Below are positions 32,402-46,399 of a stretch of 64,000 nucleotides of DNA, one piece after another (position 1 is the first letter of the stretch; each line of letters starts with the position of its first letter). The notes under the pieces are model-generated. The model worked only from the letters and a program-made list of their open reading frames with translations. It did no database searches and was not told the DNA's origin. Both the position numbers and the translations under genes were made by a program. Source of the DNA: Rapana venosa (Eukaryota; Mollusca; Gastropoda; Neogastropoda; Muricidae); contig CM054155.1 of assembly GCA_028751875.1 (NCBI GenBank), positions 45,096,421 to 45,160,420 of the forward strand, given 5' to 3'.

Positions 32402-33090
32402 AAAAAAACAAACCTTGGAATTGCATGTATATAAAAAATTTTTCCAATTACATGATAAATTGCTTCCCCCCATATTTATAGACATGTCAGTAGAAATTCA
32501 TAAGTGGATTGATGTGTTTTATGTGAAAAAAAGAAGAAAAATTATGTTAGAAGATTATTTTTTGTTTTAAACAAGTATTCATTGAAAGTCATTTTCATGT
32601 TTTGGTGTAATACTGAGGTGCACCATATTTGTTAGTTTTTGTATTTCCTCTTTGAAATTAAAAAAAAGAGAATCACATAAATTGAGCTTGTGCTGTAATC
32701 TTCTTGCCTATATGATGTTACATGGAATACACAACAGTAGAGCACATCCCATGATGTTGGCAAACAACTGCAAAAAACTGTTGGATGTCGCACTTCATTG
32801 ATTACCACACAAACAGCTTTCCATGGCCAATAAATCATTTTAAAGAACTTTTTTTCTTCTGGTCATGCGCATTGATATAATCTTTTCACATTTTTTTTCT
32901 TCTTTAATACAAACATCTAATAAACAGACTTATTTAGGTAGTTGGTTGTAATCACTGAGCTGCGACCAACCAGTCAAATCAGATTTCAAATGCTATTTTC
33001 TCCAAAAGTAAACGTCAAACTATCTTTTCCTCTCATTTCAGAAAAAAACAATTAGCTTAAGTTTTCCAGTTACTTTATTTTCAATGCCCT
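32402..33090. other. intergenic DNA, nothing recognised
   Basis: AT-rich, no coding signal, no repeat shared with the rest of the window that I could see. Confidence 0.55.
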
Positions 33091-33357
33091 TTGTCCCGTT
33101 TTCACGACAACCTTTTGGCAGTATGGAAAAAAAAAGTCATTATGTGTGTGTGTGTGTGTGCATGCATGCATGCGTGTGTACATGCGTGTGCATGTGTGTG
33201 TAAAGAGTTACCATGGTCAATAAAGTCAATTCTAGCACTTTGGGAAATGTGTGTGTGTGTGTTTGGATGGGGGAACGTATGCAGAGGGTGGGTGTTGTAT
33301 TTTGAGTCACTTGTGTAACTTCACCAGGCAGGTTATTGCAGTATCATCATATAGAAA

Positions 33358-33588
33358 ATAGGCCTGGTTGTCAGAGTGATGTGCATTGCGCTCGTGATCT
33401 GCTGACCTGGGTTCAAATCTCGTTCAAGAGGATTTTTCCTCAGGAGTTAATATCAGTGCCTGACTCAACTCCCTCAGAAATAAAACTCCACTTCCCCATC
33501 AAAACCACATACACATGGGACTGGATGTAAAAAAAGCATATGAGTGCTTATTCCATTATCCTCAATGTATAAGAATAAATAAAATTAA
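33358..33588 (+). repeat. SINE family A, internally deleted
   Basis: tRNA-like head with B box GGGTTCAAATCTC, then directly GGGACTGGATGTAAAAAAAG and an AATAAATAA tail; the central GAGTAGGCCATT block is missing. Confidence 0.75.
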
Positions 33589-33591
33589 AAT

Positions 33592-33800
33592 TCTTCAAAT
33601 GAGACTATAAACCAAACTCCCCTGTGTTAGACCAGAACATCTTGGGCACATGTTAAAACCGTTACCCTATTTGGAAGAGTAGGCCATTGTGTGCCAGTGG
33701 GAACCGATGACAATCTTTACAAAACTGGATACACACAGGGACTGGATGTAAAAAAAAGCACTTGAGTGCTTATTCCAATATCATTGGGTAAAAAAACACC
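33592..33800 (+). repeat. SINE family A, second tandem copy
   Basis: Starts at ATGAGACTATAAACCAAAC and contains GAAGAGTAGGCCATTGTGTG and GGGACTGGATGTAAAAAAAA. Head lost; inserted directly after the previous copy. Confidence 0.75.
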
Positions 33801-33849
33801 TTTTTCTCGGTGTATGCACGCTTTTACCCGTGCAGTACATGTGCGTCTT

Positions 33850-33911
33850 GGATACTTTATTTCATTTCACTGTAACTCAGCGATACTGTCTACGATTTCA
33901 CAAAAGCTTTG

Positions 33912-33975
<64 letters not shown>

Positions 33976-34130
33976 CCCCTCTTATATCACCCATTTGATA
34001 CAGGTTACATCTGTTATTGATCACGTAAACACGTGGTCTTCGAATCCTGAAATTTCACACGAGTGACTTCCCGTTGCTAGTTTTGACCAATCAGAAAGTG
34101 TGTTTTGCGAGTGATCGTGATTGTTCCAAG
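33850..34130 (+). promoter_or_regulatory. PELP1 promoter candidate (module copy 2): CCAAT box and YY1-like start
   Basis: A CCAAT box at 34087-34091 lies about 40 bases before AAGATGGCGG (34128-34137), the YY1-type element that often spans the start codon of TATA-less housekeeping genes. A (TA)n run (33916-33976) interrupts the module. Homologous to copy 1 at 29790-30170. Confidence 0.55.
33916..33976. repeat. (TA)n microsatellite
   Basis: About 60 bases of alternating AT inside the promoter-like module. Confidence 0.95.
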
Positions 34131-34178
34131 ATGGCGGATCACAGGGAAAACGTGGTCTTCACCATGTTAAAAATAAAG
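34131..34178 (+). CDS. PELP1: PELP1 candidate first exon
   Basis: ATG in AAGATGGCGG encodes MADHRENVVFTMLKIK and ends in phase 0 at donor GTATAT, as exon 2 requires. Vertebrate PELP1 has some 60 more residues before this point, so another exon may be missing. Confidence 0.5.
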
Positions 34179-34179
34179 G

Positions 34180-34224
<45 letters not shown>

Positions 34225-34344
34225 TGTGTGTGTTTCCCGTTTGAACGTTGTAGCCCAACTTTTTAATCCATCTCGTAGAATCTGGTTAGGAACTAAGGAA
34301 GTGTCCACTTAGTTCTTTAAAATTAAAGTTAAATTTAGACCTCT

Positions 34345-34375
<31 letters not shown>

Positions 34376-35385
34376 GGGGGGGGGGATGTAAAGCCACAAA
34401 ACTTGTAAAAGAACCTCTGGTATGTTCAGTCTTTCTGAAGTTTCTCAGTAGTGTACACCTTACAATCTTTTGCTCCACTTAAAAAAAAAGTTTTTTCAAT
34501 TTCAGTGATCATAAGGTATATAAAATTTATAGATTCATTAATATTTGTAATTGCAGAAATTATTTTAGAAGAAAATTATTTTAGAATTATAGTATAATCA
34601 AGTACATCTTTTTCATAAAAAAATACATAGAGACAGTGTGCACCACTAACTCATGGATGATGGATCCATAAAAATGCAACCCTTTTACTATTGCAGAATC
34701 TCTGTTGTGTAGGCCTAATACCATTACCATGGTCCATTATTCAAAGCCAGTTTAGGCAGAGGGTGAATGTTTTGTGGCTGGTAAGTCATATATTACAGCA
34801 TTACTTGTTGTGTTAACAGGATTGGTAGATTCGGCTTAAAGAAAAGAGTGTTTTACACTGTTTAGCAACAGCAAACTTGTTTGTGTGCAGAATACTAATG
34901 AAGATCTTTGTGATGTTGTTGCTCAGGTCAATAGTGACCTGAATACAGCCAAAAAGAGGTAAGTTTTTATGTTGGCATTCACCCCCACCCCCATTTTGTA
35001 AAATGTTTATAACTAGTGACTGTGAAATCCATAGGCTGTTCATGTAGAGATCCATAGATTATATTGGTGTGATTGACTGTAAATATTCTATTGAGTGGAT
35101 TCTGAGAAAGTCCTCTAGTTGAACATGTATTGTGTTTTGCCTTTATGTATTGTGTTTTGCCTTTGAATTAAATGGCCAGATCCTAAAACCTAACTGTAAG
35201 TTAAATGGCAAAAATCAGCATACTGTCAGTGTGAAGTATGTGTGTATACAGTGTGTGTGTGTGTGTGTGCGTGTTATTCTTTTATCTCGAGATTATTGGA
35301 ATAAGCACTGATGTCATTTTTTTTTACACTCAGTTCCTGTGTTGCATGTGATTTTGTAAAATTTATGTAGTGTTCCAGGACACCT

Positions 35386-35453
<68 letters not shown>

Positions 35454-35638
35454 TTCCCGGTTAAATGGCCTCCTCTTCTAAAAGCAGAATGGCAGAATAG
35501 GTTTTAAATATATATAACGAATTGCGCAAGCTGTGCTGTGTGTGTCACTGTGTGTGTAGCATAATACTATAGTATATAAGATGACAGCTGTGCAAAACAA
35601 AACAATGTAGTATTTGAAAGATTTTTCAGTTTGAATCA

Positions 35639-35722
<84 letters not shown>

Positions 35723-35747
35723 CACATGCATCAACAACAATAAAGAA

Positions 35748-35828
<81 letters not shown>

Positions 35829-35849
35829 ACACACACACACACACACACG

Positions 35850-35894
<45 letters not shown>

Positions 35895-37290
35895 TAACAC
35901 AGTGACTCAACGAAACTGAAAGTAACACAGACTATGAAATTATCATTGTCTACCAGGTGTCAGGGATTGCTGGTCTTACAGCAGATCCTGGGTCAGTGCA
36001 GTGCAGAGATGTTCAGCGGCAACTTTCACACCTGGCTAAACTTGCTGTTGCAGATCCTCCAGGTAAACTTTTCTTTGCTGAGCGAAAAAAACTTACCAGT
36101 GCAGACGCTACCTGCACTAGAAAAAATGTGAAGAGCATTTTGATGTGCCTTTGAAATGCCACGTGCAGTTTATGGTCAGCATCTTATATACTATCCACTA
36201 GTAAACAGAGAAAACAGGTGGGTAGTGCTGCACTAGTGGAGATACATGTATGTCCTCTTCCCAGGACAGCTGTCCAAATTTCATGCAGAAAAGTCTGCTG
36301 TAAATGAAAGTGATATATTTCATTTCAGTCAAGGATCATAAAAATCAAACTTCGAAGTTACAATTGAAGAATACTTCAACCAGTCGCAGAGTCAAGTGGT
36401 TTGTGTTTGTTCTGAACAATTCAAGCTGTTAAATTAAAAGTTCAAGTGTTATCAATGGTGTATGTATGTCTATATAGACAAATCTGTTGGAGTGTTATAT
36501 CCTACTGAGATCAGAATGGAGTTTTCTGTCCTGGAGCAGTTTGAAGCTCACCAGAACAGCAGAGAAATGACCTGTTTAGGGTTTCAGGAGGGTCACTGGT
36601 TGTCTGCTTAGCGATCATTTGTTTATTTTCTGTTAAGCTCTCTCTCTTTTTTAAGACATAAATAAAAGTTGATGGGAATGAATCTATATCATTATGGCAT
36701 CAAGGTAACTTTCCGGGTGACAGTAATCAGGGGGGACCTGTAAATTGTTCACTATCAACAGTATTTTCTAGAACAGTAGAATTTTAAGGTGTCATTCTTG
36801 TTCCTGAAGAGGAGGGTATGATACCGTGTGTAGATAAGCAATGTAGTGAGTGAAAAGAAGAAGAAAGAAAATAGACACAATTTCTCTCAATATATATACT
36901 TAATAATTCATGCTTGCTGACTTAATGCTTACGCATCGCCTCAACAAAAAAAAACACCAAGGAAAATCTGATCTAGCATGATTAACAAATTTCTGGACAG
37001 TGTACCTATTATTGTTGCTATTATTGTTGTTGTTGAAATTGTTATTATATTGGGAATGGGTTATCCATGCACCAGGGCTATGCATCTCCAGAGCAGTACC
37101 AGGTAGCGTTGGACATCATGTCCACCATGATTCAGAAGGTCACGGCCTTTCCAGAACTGAGCCGAGACATGGGAACCAACAAAGTGAAAACCGTTCTGCC
37201 AGTGCTGCTGTCGCTGACGTGCAAAGTGTGTATTCCATTATATATGATATATGATACAGAAGTCCTCACCCCCATCCTGCTTTACACCCT

Positions 37291-37349
<59 letters not shown>

Positions 37350-40300
37350 TATTGTATTATTTTTCACTTTTGCTTCCCAAAAGGGAAGCTACAGCCCTCG
37401 AACCGTCAGCCTGGAGACAGACTGTGCAGAAAGGTCTCTCCATGTTTGAAAAGACACTTCCTCAGCAACACGAGGCAAAGAGAATGAGAAGAAAAGCTTG
37501 CAGCCCAGGCAGACAGACCAGACCAGCATATTTTTACACAAAATTCATTATTATTTGCAAATCAGTGTGGAAATAACTGTCTAAATCATCTTGTAGTGAA
37601 TAGACTTAAAAAATATAAGGTGAAGAAATATTACAAGGGAGGTTAAAAGGAAGGGGGGAATAGCATAATGAACCAACAAACTCATTGTAATTGTAAACCA
37701 CTTCAAGTCACGGCAGATTTTACTACCTAAGATTCGGGCTACTCTCACTGTGGTCAGTGCGTCACCACAAGAACATCACCCCCCATCATTTCGTTTTCCT
37801 GTCTGCGTGTGCATTTGTTTCCCTATAGGAGTGGTTTTTTCCTTTAGAATTTTGCCAGGGACAACTCTAGTTGTCGTTAGTTCTTTTATGTGTGCTAAAT
37901 GTGTGTTGCATTCTGGACCTTGATTTATCGTCTCGTCTAAATGACTAGCTCCCAGACTACCACTCGAGGTGTAGTGGACGAGGGAAAAGCTTGGGCTCAA
38001 ATGGGGATAACACTTGCACTTGTTGCTTTTTAGGCAGCATTTGCCCTTGATCTGATGATTATTAACTAGAAGTGCAGGTCTAAGTCTCCATGAAAATGTG
38101 CAAGGAGATTTTTTTTCTCCTGGAGTTGGCGTTGATATCGCTCGGACTCTTATTGACCAGAAATCTCTTCTGATGGGACTACAAATCCAGGAGCCATGTG
38201 CAAAAGCATGCAGAACATGACATAAATCAAGGTTGCATACATGTGCAAATGCACGTGACATCTCGCACAAACGTCACTAACCTATCTAATTTTGGTAAAA
38301 AGAGTACACCAGATATGGATGACACATACATACCCAGCATGCTTCCTGCTCTCTGGAGACGGACGAGCTGTGCAGGGCACAACTGGCCCAAGACACTGTG
38401 CGTGAAAATCTCAGTGCAGTGTCCAGTGACTGGTCAAGAAGTTATTAGAGAAGCCAAGTTGTACTACAGTGATACGTCAGCTGTAGGCAGATTACACAAT
38501 GCGTCTGTGTTGCTCCTAGTTCCTACTAGCTGGCTTGAAGAGAAGCTGGGGGGGGGGGTGGGGGATTGTGTGCATGCGTGTTGGTATGTGTGTGCATGCG
38601 TTCGTGTGTATGCATGTGTATGTCTGTGCTTGTGCGTGTTTGGGTGTGTGTATTGTTTAGATGTGTGTGTGCGCATGCACACATGTGTACACCCGTGTGC
38701 GAATGCTAAATCACATAATGTGAATAAAGTTAAACTGAAGATTTCACACACACACACGTACACACATGTGCATACATTCATGTTTATAGTACACTTTACA
38801 GTTTTATCAATCTTTTTCATGCTTTCTTTAAACTTTTGGTGTGTTTTTTCCAACAGAAAACCAAGGAGGCAGTAGCAGTTTGTATATCAAGCTGTATCAT
38901 GCACTTTCCAGGACCTACCAGTTTTTTCAAGGTGACCTTCATGTCTCTGCTGCTTTTCTGTCTGTGTTTGACATTTGTTATTTGTGTGTGTGTGTGTGTG
39001 CGCACGTGCATGCGCACGTGTGTGTGTGTGTGAAAGAGAGATGGACTTAAGTGCAGTCAGCATTGTCTCATATTCAACCAAATGCTGTGCAAACCACACG
39101 CATGCATGCACGCACACGCACACACACACACACCGTCAAACGTTTGTTGAAGAGCTGTGAAAACCAAATGCTATGCTACATGACAAAGAACAAATGGGAA
39201 GACAGGATCACGAATGAAGAACTATGGAGAATGCAAAGTTGATGATCTGAAGTCTGTAGCTAGTAGCAATAGGCTGCGCTAGTTTGGGCACGTTCAACGG
39301 AAAGCAGACCACCACATCATAAAAAGAGCAATGAACTTCATAGTGGATGGAAAGAGACCAAAGGGAAGACCTAGCAAAACCTGGGCTGCCTGTATTGTAG
39401 ATGATCTTAGAGAAAGGGGCATAAATAAGGAGGAAACTCAAAACAGAGAGAGATAGAGAAGGCTCATCAATGTCAAACCTTCCCTGGGTGAAACATGACA
39501 AAAAAGGAAGAAGAAGAAGAAGAAACCAGTAGACACTATAGCGGAGTGGTTAAAACCGTTTGACTTCAGTCCCGTGGGTCCTTGAAATTATGAGTTTGAA
39601 TCTCAGGTAGTGGCATTGGGGGAATTAAGAATGGGGGGATGAGGTGGATTTTTATGATTCCCCAGGTCAACTTTAAGTGCAGATATGCCAGTGCCTTAAA
39701 TCCCTTCATGTATATTTACATGCAGAAGATCAACTGTACATGTTAAAAATTTCATAATTCATGTTAGCATTCTCCCCTGTGAGGATGCCGGGGGCCTGTC
39801 AGTATAAATAGCATCCCCACCTTCTAGAAATTCTGTTCTAGGAATTTTCTCTTTTTCTATCCCTGTGTTTGTTTATTCCTTGTTCCTTCTTTTTCTTCCT
39901 GTCATCTCCTTCTTGTCTATTTTCTGCCTTGGTCCATTATTGTGCCTTTTTTAAAATTTTATACCAGAAAGGCTTAAAAGATAAAAACTATATCCCATGC
40001 CATAGCTTAACGGCAATGCAACACATTTTTGCTCATATGACAGACAACAATAGTTGCTGTCTGAGCATTTGAAGAAGAAGTCAGCTTTCAGTGGGTTACA
40101 GAAACCCAAACATACCCTGTATAGCATCCTGTGCAATAAAATAAGCTATACCCTGTATAGCATCCTGTGCAATAAAATGAGCTATACCCTGTATAGCATC
40201 CTGTGCAATAAAATGAGCTATACCCTGTATAGCATCCTGTGCAATAAAATGAGCTGCTCTGAAGGGGGAATGTGTCTGCCGAGGCTAGCAGGCAGACCTC

Positions 40301-43060
40301 CTGCAGAGTGACAAGCACAGGAGAAGACCAGACACTACACACCCCCATACTATAGAGGAGAGCAGAGAAGTGAGAAGAAGAAGAAGAAACATGCAGCCCT
40401 GGATTTTCTGTGTAGTGGAGTTCAGTAAGATTGATTTCTGTTGGTACAGAGTAAAATTGAGGCAATGGTTATGGAGGAGCTGGACAATCCATTCCCGCCT
40501 AAGGTGAGGATCTGTGTGTGTGAGCATGTGCAGTGTGCATACATGTACTAGCATGCATGTGCACGTTCATGTGTGTGTGCCGTGTATAGAGTGTGCATGT
40601 GCGTGTGTGTATGTGTAGTGAAAGTGGAGGGAGCGCATGCACATGTGCGTCTGATAATTTGAATAAAAGGCCACAAGATTTAAATTAAGAGTGGGAGAGA
40701 GGGGTGTCGTACAGATAAGGGAAGTGTTTCTTTTTCTTTTTTCTTTTTTCTTTTTCAGGCCATCATCAGAGTAGAACAGGCACTCTATCTACCTGTTCTT
40801 GGTAGAAAAGTAAATTTGTTTTCTGGAATTTGGCTTAATCAAGTTTTCTGTAAGCTTTGACAATTCCCTCTGTGTTGGTGTGTGCGTGTGTGTGTATCAT
40901 TTGTCAGTTTTTCTCCTTTGCAGTCCTCTCTCATTTGTTCAGTTGTTTCCTGTTACGCTAACTTTTATGCTGCCCCTGTCACAGGAGGAGTACATCAGGT
41001 GCTATGTATTGTTGGCGCGCTGTGAGATGGGCTGTCACCGAGACAAGCAGCGGGAAGCTTGGCAGGCCCAGTATGAAAAGATGCTGTCTGCGCTCCGGTC
41101 TGTTCTGTCCAAACTGTATGCAGGGTTGGAATCAGGTTAGTGAAGAGTGTGGTCAGAATTTCAATCCCAAATTTTTGACTGCATTATTTTTCTTTTTTTC
41201 TAAATGCATAATCATTTATTTATGGCAAGTGCAACCCCCCAAAAAAACCCAAACACAACAACAACAAAACAAAACAAAACCAAAAAACCAACTGTTTGGC
41301 AGAAACACTTGTTTTAGGAGATGAATAGCATTATTTTTCATACTCATGGGTTGTTGTATTTTTGGGGGGAGGGGGGCGCATTTGAACTCAGGAATTTAGC
41401 AGTCAACAACCCTCCATAAAGTTAGGTTGGTTATTAAGATGCTTTCCCCCCCAAACACCTGTCAGTTATTTCCTTTGATTTGTGATAACTCATGATCAGT
41501 GGATATTTTCTGAGTATGTATTCTACAAGTATTTTTTAAAAAAAGTGTTATGTAGGTATCTTTTAAAGATTTTGTTTTTGTCTAAATGCATTGACTTAAA
41601 AACCCATGAAATTTGGTCCATGATTTCACATTTTGTAAGTATTTTGGTATTGATATATGACTATGCCCCCCCCCCCCCCCCCCACCCCCTCCTCCAGTGA
41701 AAAATTCAAACTTCAGAGCTAAAAGGATATAGATACAAAACGAAAAATTCTTAAGAAATATACTTTTTGGGTTCTTTTCTAGTACATAAAATACAGAGAA
41801 GTGAAAATATAGTTACACTTGAGGAAACATTTAAAGTTGATGGTTCAGTGATTCTGATGGAAGATGCCTGTATTATGTCTGTGTATTGTTGTGGTATTCA
41901 TTGTGTTTTATTTTTGTTTAGTTACTGGTTTAAATTTTTAAAAATTTAATTGTAGACTTTATCCTTGGTTTGTCATTTAGTAAGTGATGGCTCATTTTTT
42001 GTTTAACCTTTACGGGCAACAAATGTTTATGTCTGTTGATACTTGGATTACTTTCACATTTGAATACACAATGAACAGAGAAGAGACATTTGCAAAACTG
42101 TCAGATATTTAACTGTCTACACATGTAAAACTATCTCTTGTTTTAATTTTTTTTATTCCTCAGCTAGAGCTTTGTCAATGGTGAGAATGTGTATGTGACC
42201 ATTTGCCCTGCATCACAGTTGCCGCATTCTTATTTCAGGGATGATGTTGAAACACCACACCACTGTCGATACAGAGAGGGGGTGGGAGGAATAGCGTAGC
42301 GGTTACAGCGTTGAACTCGTGATCTGACAGCAGGGATTCAGTCCACCACTGAGATGCCTATCCACAGGGATTTTCCCCCTGAGTTAACATCAGTACTGAA
42401 TCCACTCCCCCGAAAGTCCTTTGGATGAAACTATAAGCCAGGTTCCCATCAGTGAATGCACACAGAACATCTTGTGCACATACTAAAACTAGTTTTTGTT
42501 GGTGTTTGTGTGTGCATATGTGCATGCACACGCATGTGTGTTTTTGTGTGTGTGTTCTCTCACACACATGTGTGCTTGTGTGTGTGTGTATGTGTGTGTG
42601 TTCGTATGCGCGCAATGTTCAGGTGAAGAGGATGGAGACGATGAATTTTTCGTGCTCCCAATACCCAACGTCCAACCAGAACAGACGACCTGCCTTGTTC
42701 GACGCTTCTGCACTCTCTGCACTTGCCTAGGCACTCTGCTGAGGTGACTGGTTTCTCTGTGTTTGGTTTTTTTTTTGGCCTTCTTTTCTGAATGTTGTTG
42801 CTTCGTTTGGGTTGGTCTTTGTAGTACATTATGCGTGTTTTGGGCTTCAAGTAAGCAACAGATGAGAGAGAGACAGACATACATACATGTATATATCTCG
42901 CCTGTTGGCATCACTGAGTATGTGTTGACCACCACTCTGCATGATCCTCCTCCATTTACTCCGGTCTTTACTGGCCCTGCTGACTTCATGGATTCTCTTG
43001 CCACAGGATTTGGTGATGTTGCCAATGACAGAAACTGCTGGTCTGCCTTCCCCCCCCCTC

Positions 43061-43106
<46 letters not shown>

Positions 43107-44740
43107 GGGAGAGAGAGATTCATAACCCTGCAGTTTGGTATGGCTATATTGGGTGGGATGTGTAGTGCCCGGTCTTTACCTGTGCTTGTCACTCTGCAAG
43201 AGATCTTCCTGCTGGCCTTAACCCACACCTTCCATCTTCAGAGCAGCTCATGAAAAAAATGTGTATGAAAAATAACAGAAAATATTTTGTCACATTTATT
43301 TGTCAGATTTGCTTGTACAAAAACGGCAGAAGAATGGACTGGGAAGGCAGGAGGGGGTGGAGAGAGGGGGGGGGGGGTGGAGAGAGAGGAGGGCAGTAAG
43401 GAAAAAGACAGAAACAAAGACAGTAATAGGAAAGAGGAAATTTCTAGCACAAAATTTCTAGAAGGCGGGGATGTTCATTGTGCTGAAAGAGCCCCCAGCA
43501 TCCTCAGAAGGGGATTTTGACACAGTGTTCTCTATGCTTTGCAGAGAACCATTTCCTACCTGGGTGCGTCTGAACCCGAGTGGACTTCTGCAGCTGATTT
43601 GCCGCACACTGGCTGTGCAGACTGACATGCTGGTCTGTGCACTCTGATTTTTGGTGTGGAATGCCTGTGCATTTGTAGAGTGCGCATGCTATCATGCTGC
43701 ACACATGTATGTGTGTGTGTGTGTGTTTGGCTTGGGGTATGTGGTTTTGGTATTCATGTGGGAGTTGAGATAATGACGATAGAGAATATTTAGAACGCCT
43801 AACATCGTAAAATACAAAAGCTTTAGGCGGCGTGTACAATTGTCAAAACGTGGAGCAAAATACAGTAACATTAAAAAAAATGCATAAATGATATTGGATT
43901 GTATGTGTGTGAAGAGCTGCCAAGCGTTGTGTCACAGGAGACATTTTTTCTTTTCTTATTTCATTCTTTCTTTTCATAGTTCTGTTATAATTTCTTATTC
44001 CACATTCTGTGCTCCTCTCCCCCCCCCCCCCCCTCCCCTTCTTACTGAAGAAAAAAAAGATACTTCTTACTCATAAAACTAGAGAGAATGAGCAGAGGAG
44101 TGTAGTATCAATGAAATGTAACCACTGTTTGTGCAGATGATATGGGCTTTTCATCATATGTACCATGACAAAAGTTGGGTGTTTCAGTATTTCTATCCTT
44201 TATAACAGATATTTCCCCATGGGGATGCCAGGGGCCTGTCAGTATGAATAGCATCCCCACCTTCTGGAAATTCTGTGCTAGAAATTCCCTCTTTTCTATC
44301 CTCCTCTTTGTTTCTGCCTTGTTCCTTTTCTTCCTGTCACCTCCTTCTCATCTATTTTCTGCCTTCTTGGTCCATTCTCCGGCCTTTTTTCCAGACAGTC
44401 TTAAACGATAACAGTTCTCTCCCTTGCCAAATTTGGATGTGCTGGGCCTGACTTGTCAGGCGCTTAACAGCAGCGCAACGCATTTTCACTCATATGACAA
44501 ACAACATTAGTTGCTGTCTGAGCGTTGGACAAAGAAGAAGAAGATATAGTCATTTCATCACCACTTATCAACAAGGATAGTAAGTCTTGCTTATAATAAT
44601 AAAACTTTAAAAAAAAAGTCTTTTGCTTATGTTTCTGTTCGGTAAACTTCAACGAGATTTTTTGGGGGTGTCGTATGTGAAATTGCGTTAGAACTTAACA
44701 ATTAGCAGCCCTGCATCAGTGAACGTTTTAAAGAGATGAA

Positions 44741-44782
<42 letters not shown>

Positions 44783-46361
44783 TGTGTGTGTGTGTGTGTG
44801 TGTGGTTCCAGAAGGCAAAGGGGTCCACAGACCACATGTTGCTGCTTACGTATCTGCCATTGATGTATTCTTCGGTCTTCAACCTTCTTACTCATCTCAT
44901 TGTCTGGTAATATGGCTGGGTTTTTCCTGTGTGTGTGTGTGGTGCATGGAAATGTGTGTGTGTGCATGTATATGTGTGTTGTTGTGCTCCAGTCTCTCTG
45001 TATATCTGAGTGTCTGTTGAATGATACATGCATATAATGTATGGCTGTATGTATTGTTTGGATTATATGCATACATACCTATATGTATATGTACCAATGT
45101 GCACAAATATGACTGACTATTTTTTTTGTCTTTTTAGGATAATGGAATAAGCACTCGTGTGCTTTTTTACATCCAGTCTTGTGTTTGTGCAGTTTTGTAA
45201 AAATTTTCATCTGTTCCCACTAGCGCACAATGGTCTACTCTTCTGAAAAGAGGAAAGGGTTTTAACATGTGTGCAAGATGTTCTGCATGTGTTTGCACAC
45301 AGGACCTATCTCTGTTGTGCAGGCCACCTGAGTTTTGATAGGAGCTGTAACCAATGTCATTCTTTTTTTTAATTGTTATGATCTTGAAGTCACACTCATG
45401 GCTGTAACCAATGTCATTCTTCGTTAATTGTTATGATCTTGAAGTCACACTCATGGCTGTAACCAGTGTCATTCTTCGTTAATTGTTATGATCTTGAAGT
45501 CACACTCATGGCTGTAACCAGTGTCATTCTTCGTTAATTGTTATGATCTTGAAGTCACACTCATGGCTGTAACCAGTGTCATTCTTCGTTAATTGTTATG
45601 ATCTTGAAGTCACACTCATGGCTGTAACCAGTGTCATTCTTCGTTAATTGTTATGATCTTGAAGTCACACTCATGGCTGTAACCAGTGTCATTCTTCGTT
45701 AATTGTTATGATCTTGAAGTCACACTCATGGCTGTAACCAGTGTCATTCTTCGTTAATTGTTATGATCTTGAAGTCACACTCATGGCTGTAACCAGTGTC
45801 ATTCTTCGTTAATTGTTATGATCTTGAAGTCACACTCATGGCTGTAACCAGTGTCATTCTTCGTTAATTGTTATGATCTTGAAGTCACACTCATGGCTGT
45901 AACCAGTGTCATTCTTCGTTAATTGTTATGATCTTGAAGTCACACTCATGGCTGTAACCAGTGTCATTCTTCGTTAATTGTTATAATCTTGAAGTCACAC
46001 TCATGGCTGTAACCAGTGTCATTCTTCGTTAATTGTTATAATCTTGAAGTCAACACCCATGACTGTAACCAGTGTCATTCTTCGTTAATTGTTATAATCT
46101 TGAAGTCAACACCCATGGACTGGTTCTTGGTGGGCCCCTGCAAAATTAAAGGTTGCCATTTCTATCATTTCCAAAGTCGGCACATATGCAGGCCTGCCAG
46201 TGCCTTACTCTCCTCTCTGCATACACACATGCAAAGAGTCAAGTAGGCATGTTCATTTTTGTTTTCACCCACCATGAAGGTAGCCACATTCTGACTTCGG
46301 GGATGGTGTCTAAACACGACACCTGTGTGCATGTGTGTGATGTTATTTTCCACCTGGGTGC

Positions 46362-46399
<38 letters not shown>

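Noticed and set aside
35478..35919. Cys/Val, Thr/His and Arg/Glu repeat frames up to 140 codons
   Set aside because: Translations of (CA)n and (TC)n microsatellites on both strands.
37067..37576. 169-codon frame with poly-Ser
   Set aside because: PELP1 exon 4 read through its donor into an (ATC)n repeat and intron.
38198..38875. 225-codon plus-strand frame
   Set aside because: Crosses a SINE fragment and GT repeats, then runs into PELP1 exon 5 in the wrong frame.
40760..40802. Exon-like segment with a strong pyrimidine tract between PELP1 exons 6 and 7 (AIIRVEQALYLPVL)
   Set aside because: 43 bases would break the phase between exons that already join in frame, and homology leaves no gap to fill. 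Could be a rare poison exon.
45344..46115. Regular 55-base repeats resembling a CRISPR array
   Set aside because: Units are contiguous with no unique spacers, in an intron of an animal gene; ordinary minisatellite.
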